Positions 22,129 to 28,745 of a stretch of 28,745 nucleotides of DNA are shown here, piece by piece (within the stretch, counting starts at the first letter, position 1; the number at the start of each line of letters is the position of its first letter). Made by a program: the position numbers and the translations under genes. Origin of the DNA: a virus; the IMG/VR virus record IMGVR_UViG_3300009706_000043, positions 1 through 28,745 of that record; one strand, given 5' to 3'. The notes under the pieces were generated by a model. It did no database searches, was not told the DNA's origin, and worked only from the letters and a program-made list of their open reading frames with translations.

Positions 22129-24984
22129 ATGACAGACGTTAAACGTACACGGGTTGCTGGAAGTTCTGCCGTATCTGGTGGTGGAGAACAGCTTGGTGAA
22201 ATTAATATGACCCCTGCTATAGTAGCTACTCCTGTAAATTCAACTATTAATACTCATGCTAGTGATAAAAACCAACAGTTTATGGAAAGCTTTGACAAAG
22301 CGGCGGCTGATGCAACTGTTTATTTTAAAGCTAAAGAAAAAGAATATATAGAAGAAGAAACTGTTAAAGCCGCAAATTACGCTAGAAAACACGATATTAA
22401 AACACATAAGGGTGCATTAAAAGCCCTTGAGGGTGAAGAATCAGCTTGGTTTCAACAAGCTTTGGTTAGGCTATCTGGAGAAAACGCGGCAGAAGAAGCA
22501 AGTCGTGAAATGTTGAGAGAATATAATTCTGACTTTGATAGGGATAGAGGCGACGTAAATTCTTTAGTTGATAAATATTTACGTAATTATGAAACGGGTG
22601 ATGTAGATTTTGATACCTCTTTTTTAGTTAATACTGAAAAAGCGGAGGAGATGATTAGAGCTAAACATAGCGAATATCAAGCAGAAGCTTTAGTTCAAGA
22701 AGCTGTTGAACAATTAAACACAAGTATAGAATCAAAATTAAAAACAGCATTAGTTGTAGCTGATGAAACCGACCAAACTTTTTCTGGTGTTTGGGTTGAT
22801 AAATACTTTTCTGAAATAGCCAGCCTAGCTAAAAGTATGGGTGTAGAAAGGTCTCAGTTAAACCAAATGGCGGTTGATGCTGTTATTAAGATTTCAATAG
22901 AACGTGGCGGAGAACCAGAGCTTTTTGATGTATTTTATAAGAAAGGTAAAAATGGAATGTCCTCATTAGCATATACTAATGAGTTTGGTAAAGTTATAGC
23001 TAAAGCTAAAGCACAAGCTAAAACATCTTATGATGCTAAAGTGTCTAAGAAAAATGAATTAATACGATTTCAAACAGTATCTAATATAAAATTTCGCATG
23101 ATGGCGATTTCTGATACTAACCCTTTAGGTGAAAATAAACGATTTACAAAAAATGAAATAGAATCTTTAATCAAAACTCCAGAAAGAGCTGACCCAAAAC
23201 ACCCAGATTATAATCCAAAAGCAATATTAACTGCTGATAACGCTATAACTTTATTAACATTTCAAGAAACACTCCAACGAAAATTAGAGACAGAACAAGC
23301 GTCAGAATTTAGATTGAATATAGACAGGGCTTTAATAGACGCTGTTGATTCAGTATCTTTTTCTCTGGTATATACACCTGAGACAGTATATGAAATGGGG
23401 GAGAGGTATGGAACAGTACAACAACAATTAGCTTATGCTAGAGCGTACATAACAAAGAAAAATGATTTAGTTGAATCTGATACTATACTTTCTGCTGTTT
23501 TAGACCCAGTACTATATAATAATATATCTGGTACAAAACAGGGTAATGAAGCTAAATCGAAAGCTAAAGTTATTCAAGCTAATATGTTTACAGAGTTATC
23601 TAAGATGGATTCAGAATCTGAAGAATTTCTAGTACAATTCACTAAGTTATTAAAATTTAGTTCTGAACGAAATGAAAAAATAGAACCTTTAGCTAGGGCA
23701 TTAAATTCACAGCTAACCCCAGAGACTTTAAAAATAAGAAATGCGTTAAAGAAAGCTGACCCAATATTTTATAGTCTTCACATGGATTCAGAACAAGATA
23801 ATCGTTATATGCTTTTAGAACAAATTATAGAATCTGGAACTGTAGAACAGAAAGACTGGCATAGGGCTGTTCAGGAAGCAGTTTTTAAATCAAAGGAGAA
23901 CTTACCTTTAGCAAAACAGGCGATTACTGAACACTATAAAGGTGGTAATTCAATAACTGAAAAGTTAAAATCTAAAGGTATTGGTGATGGAGATGCTTTT
24001 AAAATAGAAAAAGAAATACAAACTTATAAAGCTCTTAATATGAATGCTAGTATAGATGAAGCATATACTAAAATTACAGAAAGGTGGTTAGCTCAAAGAG
24101 TTAAAATAGGAGATACCTTTTATACTCCAGATGAATCACCAGTAAATTTTGATATAAATTCTGAAGCTGTTGATAGTTATCTTAAAGATATTACTGCTGA
24201 TTTAATCTATTATGGGGTAATTGGCGAAGATACAATACTCCCAGAAAAAATTAAAGAAAAAATTATAGATTTATCAAAACAACCTGCTTTAATGAGCAGA
24301 CGACAAATAGATAGGCAGACAGATACACGTCATGACTTATTAGTAACTAGAAGGGTCATACAGGAAGCTTCTGAGTTTGAAAACAGAGATGGTAAAATAT
24401 TTTTAGATGGAGAACATATTTTTACTTTAGTTCCTCATTCTAATAATACTGATTTAAGAAAAAGCGGTAAATTATCAATACGTCTTCCAAATAATATAGA
24501 AGTGTTTGGCGGTAATAAAAGTGATGAAATAATTAAACATATAAATGATAATACACAGCTTGGAAGCTTTAATGGGCAAATCCATGTTAATTGGGATTCT
24601 ATGCAAAATGAGTTTGAAGAAAAGAATAATAAAGAAGCATTACACGAACAACGCTCAAAAATAGTTGTTAATACTGTTAAACAATATCATAATTTTGTAG
24701 ATGGTATACAAATTACTAATGGTTGGAAACAAGGCAATCTTAAACTTAAACCTTTAAATATAGCAGATATTGACAACTGGCATATTAGACCAGATGCAAT
24801 AGCTGGTGAGCCTATGTCAGCATATATTTTAGAACAGCAAAAACTAGGTCAAATGTATATTACTCAGCTAAAAGAAAAAGCTGTTGAAACTGTTGATGGT
24901 AAAGAAGTTTATAGAGATATAATTATGGACGAAATAGGTAAAGATAAAGGTAAGCTTTCACGAATTTTAAAAGGTTCTAACTAA
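22129..24984 (+). CDS. Internal virion protein C (T7 gp15-like)
   Basis: In T7, gp15 forms part of the ejectosome channel through the periplasm with gp14 and gp16. The 951-aa product is larger than T7 gp15 (747). It is a mostly helical, charged protein; the first 45 residues are Gly/Ser/Thr-rich and probably disordered. I see no enzymatic motif. It is placed between gp14- and gp16-like genes, with AGGA before the ATG and a one-base overlap with the next gene. Confidence 0.88.
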   Translation: MTDVKRTRVAGSSAVSGGGEQLGEINMTPAIVATPVNSTINTHASDKNQQFMESFDKAAADATVYFKAKEKEYIEEETVKAANYARKHDIKTHKGALKALEGEESAWFQQALVRLSGENAAEEASREMLREYNSDFDRDRGDVNSLVDKYLRNYETGDVDFDTSFLVNTEKAEEMIRAKHSEYQAEALVQEAVEQLNTSIESKLKTALVVADETDQTFSGVWVDKYFSEIASLAKSMGVERSQLNQMAVDAVIKISIERGGEPELFDVFYKKGKNGMSSLAYTNEFGKVIAKAKAQAKTSYDAKVSKKNELIRFQTVSNIKFRMMAISDTNPLGENKRFTKNEIESLIKTPERADPKHPDYNPKAILTADNAITLLTFQETLQRKLETEQASEFRLNIDRALIDAVDSVSFSLVYTPETVYEMGERYGTVQQQLAYARAYITKKNDLVESDTILSAVLDPVLYNNISGTKQGNEAKSKAKVIQANMFTELSKMDSESEEFLVQFTKLLKFSSERNEKIEPLARALNSQLTPETLKIRNALKKADPIFYSLHMDSEQDNRYMLLEQIIESGTVEQKDWHRAVQEAVFKSKENLPLAKQAITEHYKGGNSITEKLKSKGIGDGDAFKIEKEIQTYKALNMNASIDEAYTKITERWLAQRVKIGDTFYTPDESPVNFDINSEAVDSYLKDITADLIYYGVIGEDTILPEKIKEKIIDLSKQPALMSRRQIDRQTDTRHDLLVTRRVIQEASEFENRDGKIFLDGEHIFTLVPHSNNTDLRKSGKLSIRLPNNIEVFGGNKSDEIIKHINDNTQLGSFNGQIHVNWDSMQNEFEEKNNKEALHEQRSKIVVNTVKQYHNFVDGIQITNGWKQGNLKLKPLNIADIDNWHIRPDAIAGEPMSAYILEQQKLGQMYITQLKEKAVETVDGKEVYRDIIMDEIGKDKGKLSRILKGSN

Positions 24985-27900
24985 TGGTGGACACAACATT
25001 TAGTAATGTAAATAAAGGAAATCAATTACCCATTACTCCTGTAACACAGATTGAACCTATAGACTCTTTAACACCAAGACAAGAACAAGATACTGATTAT
25101 GGGTGGAGTGTAGAAGAAACTACAAATATACCTATTCTTGAAAGTTTAAATATGCCATCTCCTTTGTTAGAAGATGAAACTACTAGAGAAGAACTTAAAC
25201 AAGCTATACAAGATAATGATAATACAATAGCTAACTTGGCTTATCTTCATACTTATGAATCAATAGAAACAGACCCAGATTTTTTTCTTACAGAAGAAAG
25301 ATTAATAGAAGATGAAGTACCTCTTGAGTTTTGGGATAGTATTATAAAAAGTAGAAGTGATACTGAATATGGCATGAGAGTAATAAAACTAAAACAAGCT
25401 TTAAAAAATGAAGAACTTATACAATCTCAGGGTGGTGTCGGTCTTTTAAAAAGATTAGGTTATAATTTAATAGATGAAGCCGCGTTAGCTTTAACATTCG
25501 CTACTCTTGGTGCTGGTTCTGCATTAACTTGGGGTGGTAAAGGGATTACTACTGCTAATAAAGTATCTCGTTTAAAAAAAGGTTTAACTAATGGTACTAT
25601 AGTAGCTGGCGAAGCTATGGCAATAGAAAATGTTCTAGCTACAGCAAATGACCATTTAGATATTAAAGATGTTTTGTTAGCTGGTGGGGTTGGTTTATTT
25701 TTAGGCGGTAGTTTATCTGCTGTGTTTCATAGAAGCGGTAAATCTGGTTTAAAAGATAACGAGAAACTTAATGAAGATTTTTCTAATGACGTTATGAATT
25801 TGAATCCTGAGAATGGTAGTTATCACACAGACACTGCTGGTGCGCAAAGAGCTACAACAGGAAAACAATTTCATACTGAAAGTACAGAAGAAATATTAAA
25901 CAGAATGAATGTGCCAAAAACTACTAAAAATTGGTTACAAAAATTATTACCAAGAATTGATATTGTTGGAAGGTTATTAGAAAGCGATAATAAAATAACT
26001 AGAGGTCTTGGAAAGTTATTAGCTGAAGATGGGGTTGGAGTAAAAGGTGTTACAAATGAAATAGCCGCAACTCAAATAGCTACTAAGTTAAGATATGTTT
26101 ATCAAGTACTATATAAACGAGTTTCTAATCATGCTTTTGATAATTGGTACGCAAACACCGCTTACACTTGGTATGAAAAACCTTTTAAACGTAAAGTGTT
26201 TATGAAACAAGTATCTCAACATATTAGAGGGAATCTTAGTAAAGATGAAAATGTTATAGAAGCGGCTGAAGCTATATCACAAAATTACAAAAGAATATTA
26301 GGTGATTTAAAAGAAAGCGGTGTAAAAGGTTTTGATGGTGTCATGGAAAATGCTAAGTATTTACCTAGAATACATAAAACAGAACGTCGACTGATGTTAT
26401 ACAGAAGATATGGTGTAAGAAATGTTACTGAATTAGTTTCTAGGGGAATTAGAAAATTTAATGATTCTTTAAGTAAAGCTGATTCTGATAAAATAGCTAG
26501 CGCATATTTAAAGAAGTTAGATGACCTAGATAAACGAGGTATTAATACATTAGATTTTGGTGCTGATAATGCCGCACGTATGGAAGAACTTTTAAAAGAA
26601 TTAGATTTAGAAGATAGTGTTGTAGAAAGTATTATGGTTTCTATGCGTAAAAAAACTGGTCAGAAAACTGGTGTACCTAGTCAAGCTAAATTTAGATTAG
26701 GTATAGATGAAACTGCTTTTATAACTAAACCTTCAAGAACTAATGAAGCAACTGTTGATGATGATTATCTTAAAACATTTAGAAATGACCTAGATGATGA
26801 AATAAAATTTTCTGATTTATTAGAAGATGATGCTGAAGTATTAATGGATAATTATATTCATCAAATGGCTGGTCATATAGCACTGGCTAAAAAAGGAATA
26901 AAAAGCGAAGCTGAGTTTAAAAAACATCTTGAAGCTGTAGTAGCGGAAAATAAAGAGTTAGGAGCGTTAACTGAAGCCCAAGTTAATAAAAATGTTGATA
27001 AATTACAGGTATTATATAATAGTGTTATTGGTAGACCTGTTGAAAATACATCTGCTTTTTGGCAGAGGTCAACCAGAATTTTTAGAGATTTAAACTTCAT
27101 GACTTATATGAACCAAGTTGGTTTCGCACAGATTGCTGAATTTGGGAATGCTTTAGGAATGGTTGGTTGGAGAACAATGTTTACGCAAATTCCTGAAATA
27201 AGAAGAATTATGAAATCTGGTGTAGATGATGATGATTTTCTTTCCGAAATGGAAGTAGTTGTCGGGCTAGGCACAGAAAGAATGCGCGGCGAAGTTATGA
27301 CACGTTATGATGATATACTTCCCGAAGCGGCTTTAACTGGAAAACTTGATATTATTATGGGTGTAGGCAGAAAAATTACAGCAGACATTTCAGGTATGAT
27401 GCCTATAACTTCTTTTATGCATAGATTGACATCAAGAGCTATGGGTCAAAAGTTTTTAAATTTAGCTTATAGAGCTGTTGATGATTTAGGTGAAGTTAAA
27501 TTATCTAAATTAAGTAAGACAGATAGAAACAGGCTTAAAAGCTATGGCATGACAGATGAAGGATTAGAAAATGTTTTAAAGCACATAAAGAAATATGCTA
27601 ATGATGGCAAGTCTGATATGTTTAAAGGAAAAAAATTAAAAAAATTCAACACTGAGAAGTGGGCTAAAACCGAAGAAGGACGTAGGGCTGTAGAAGATTT
27701 AAGTGATGCTATGTTCATTATGGGTAGAAAAGCTGTACAGGAAAATGATATAGGTACTTCTGTATGGCATATGCATACAAGTACAGGTAAGTTATTTACT
27801 CAATTTAGAAGTTTCATGTTAAACGCTTATACTAAACAACTACAATACAACATTGAAATGGCGGACGTACAGACAGCTAATATGTTTATGAGTTCTGTTA

Positions 27901-28334
27901 TGTTTGCTGGAGTTGGTTATACCCTACAAACAAAACTAAACGCAATAGGTAGACATGATGAAGAAGATTACTTAGCTAAGAGGTTAACACCAGAAGAAAT
28001 TGGAAAAGCTTCTTGGCAAAGAGCTGGGTGGGCTTCTATACTTCCTATGATAGCAGATACTATATGGTCTCACGCTGGTAATGACCCTTATTTTAGATAT
28101 GGAAGAAGCACTGGTTTAGCTTCAGATATGTTTATGGGTATACCAGCCGCTTCAGTTGTTAATAAAGCTGATGGAGCAATTAAAGGTGTTGCTCATGGAA
28201 TAAGAACCGACCAAGAAATTAGTAGAAATGATTTCAGAAACATTACAAAATTAATACCTTTTAACAATGCATTAATTATCAAACAGTACTTAGAAAACCT
28301 AAGTCAAGAATTCCCTGATATTTACAAACAATAG
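24984..28334 (+). CDS. Internal virion protein D (T7 gp16-like), without transglycosylase domain
   Basis: This is the largest virion protein and is ejected into the host to pull in DNA. The 1116-aa product (T7 gp16 1318) starts with an acidic, poorly structured stretch where T7 has its lytic transglycosylase; no E-S-x-x-N/D catalytic pattern or G-L-M/F-Q type motif is visible. Hydrophobic glycine-rich segments at about 164-182 and 228-248 could cross the inner membrane. The rest is helical, and the C-terminal W-H-M-H-T-S-T-G-K-L-F-T-Q-F-R-S-F-M region resembles the conserved end of gp16 proteins. It is coupled to the gp15-like gene by TAATG. Confidence 0.9.
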   Translation: MVDTTFSNVNKGNQLPITPVTQIEPIDSLTPRQEQDTDYGWSVEETTNIPILESLNMPSPLLEDETTREELKQAIQDNDNTIANLAYLHTYESIETDPDFFLTEERLIEDEVPLEFWDSIIKSRSDTEYGMRVIKLKQALKNEELIQSQGGVGLLKRLGYNLIDEAALALTFATLGAGSALTWGGKGITTANKVSRLKKGLTNGTIVAGEAMAIENVLATANDHLDIKDVLLAGGVGLFLGGSLSAVFHRSGKSGLKDNEKLNEDFSNDVMNLNPENGSYHTDTAGAQRATTGKQFHTESTEEILNRMNVPKTTKNWLQKLLPRIDIVGRLLESDNKITRGLGKLLAEDGVGVKGVTNEIAATQIATKLRYVYQVLYKRVSNHAFDNWYANTAYTWYEKPFKRKVFMKQVSQHIRGNLSKDENVIEAAEAISQNYKRILGDLKESGVKGFDGVMENAKYLPRIHKTERRLMLYRRYGVRNVTELVSRGIRKFNDSLSKADSDKIASAYLKKLDDLDKRGINTLDFGADNAARMEELLKELDLEDSVVESIMVSMRKKTGQKTGVPSQAKFRLGIDETAFITKPSRTNEATVDDDYLKTFRNDLDDEIKFSDLLEDDAEVLMDNYIHQMAGHIALAKKGIKSEAEFKKHLEAVVAENKELGALTEAQVNKNVDKLQVLYNSVIGRPVENTSAFWQRSTRIFRDLNFMTYMNQVGFAQIAEFGNALGMVGWRTMFTQIPEIRRIMKSGVDDDDFLSEMEVVVGLGTERMRGEVMTRYDDILPEAALTGKLDIIMGVGRKITADISGMMPITSFMHRLTSRAMGQKFLNLAYRAVDDLGEVKLSKLSKTDRNRLKSYGMTDEGLENVLKHIKKYANDGKSDMFKGKKLKKFNTEKWAKTEEGRRAVEDLSDAMFIMGRKAVQENDIGTSVWHMHTSTGKLFTQFRSFMLNAYTKQLQYNIEMADVQTANMFMSSVMFAGVGYTLQTKLNAIGRHDEEDYLAKRLTPEEIGKASWQRAGWASILPMIADTIWSHAGNDPYFRYGRSTGLASDMFMGIPAASVVNKADGAIKGVAHGIRTDQEISRNDFRNITKLIPFNNALIIKQYLENLSQEFPDIYKQ

Positions 28335-28344
28335 GAATATATAA

Positions 28345-28745
28345 ATGGCAAACTCTTACGTCGATTATACTGGTAATGACTCTACGACTACGTGGAGTGT
28401 ACCATTTTCATTCATAAATCGAACAGACGTTTCCGTAACAAACGTGGCTACAGACGCGGCTCTTACGTTTACTTTTCTATCTGATTCTCAGATACAAATA
28501 TCTCCAGCAGTTGCAGGTTCAGTAACTTTTAGAGTTAAACGTAATACACCAGATTCGTCTAGGCTTGTAGATTTTGCTAACGGAAGTAATTTAACTGAAG
28601 CTGATTTAGACCTAGCTAATACTCAAGTATTTAATTTAGCTGTAGAAGCTTCTGATGATTCATTAAGTAAAGTAGAAGTTCCAAATTCTTCTTTGAATGG
28701 TCTTAAACTACCAGCTCCAGAAGCTAGTAAAATGATTCAATGGAA
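28345..28745 (+). CDS. Tail fibre protein (T7 gp17-like), N-terminal part only
   Basis: The ORF starts at ATG 28345 after AGGAA and stays open to the window end, giving 133 residues. It opens M-A-N-S-Y-V-D-Y-T-G-N, then W-S-V-P-F-S-F-I, and continues with R-V-K-R-N-T, R-L-V-D-F-A-N-G-S-N-L-T-E-A-D-L-D and Q-V-F-N-L-A-V-E-A. This is the tail-attachment domain of T7 gp17-like fibres. The receptor-binding part lies beyond the window, so host range cannot be judged. Confidence 0.93.
   Translation, partial: MANSYVDYTGNDSTTTWSVPFSFINRTDVSVTNVATDAALTFTFLSDSQIQISPAVAGSVTFRVKRNTPDSSRLVDFANGSNLTEADLDLANTQVFNLAVEASDDSLSKVEVPNSSLNGLKLPAPEASKMIQW

Overview
The window reads as most of the genome of a T7-like podovirus (Autographiviridae-type). 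All genes lie on the plus strand, are tightly packed, and often overlap at ATGA or TAATG junctions. The order follows phage T7: single-subunit RNA polymerase, gp2.5-like single-stranded-DNA-binding protein, junction endonuclease, gp3.5-like amidase, gp4-like primase-helicase, gp5-like DNA polymerase, gp6-like exonuclease, gp7.3-like protein, portal, scaffold, capsid, tail tube A and B, gp13/14/15/16-like internal virion proteins and the start of a gp17-like tail fibre. The DNA is strongly AT-rich. An integrase beside the RNA polymerase gene and a B12-dependent ribonucleotide reductase among the replication genes recall the marine pelagiphages (SAR11 podoviruses of the HTVC011P/HTVC019P type). 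The host assignment is inference; no host marker is visible.

Region 1 (about 1-2260) is the accessory and lysogeny end. It has a control region with three perfect DnaA-box sequences, a di-zinc metallopeptidase with an unclear start, a tyrosine integrase, and a 125-base gap carrying helically phased TTCTTA repeats that could be attP arm or operator sites. Region 2 (2260-5430) has the RNA polymerase and three small unknown genes. Region 3 (5426-14600) is replication and nucleotide supply, with several small ORFs, a DUF3310 protein and a probable PD-(D/E)XK nuclease. Region 4 (14593-28745) is virion assembly. A strong factor-independent terminator follows the capsid gene, as in T7. The window ends inside the tail fibre gene, so holin, terminase and genome ends lie outside it.

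How it likely works: host RNA polymerase transcribes the left end. The phage polymerase then takes over from its own promoters; an 11-base exact repeat flanks the polymerase gene and looser relatives precede the exonuclease and a small gene before the structural block. The reductase and nucleases supply nucleotides for the gp4/gp5/gp2.5-type replisome. The integrase suggests a temperate option, yet no recognisable repressor is present. There is no gene-free stretch over 300 bases. The longest non-coding gaps are 1 to about 177-255, 17237-17367, 2135-2259, 13187-13284 and 18313-18381, and each is described below. I see no tRNA, rRNA, CRISPR array or insertion sequence.
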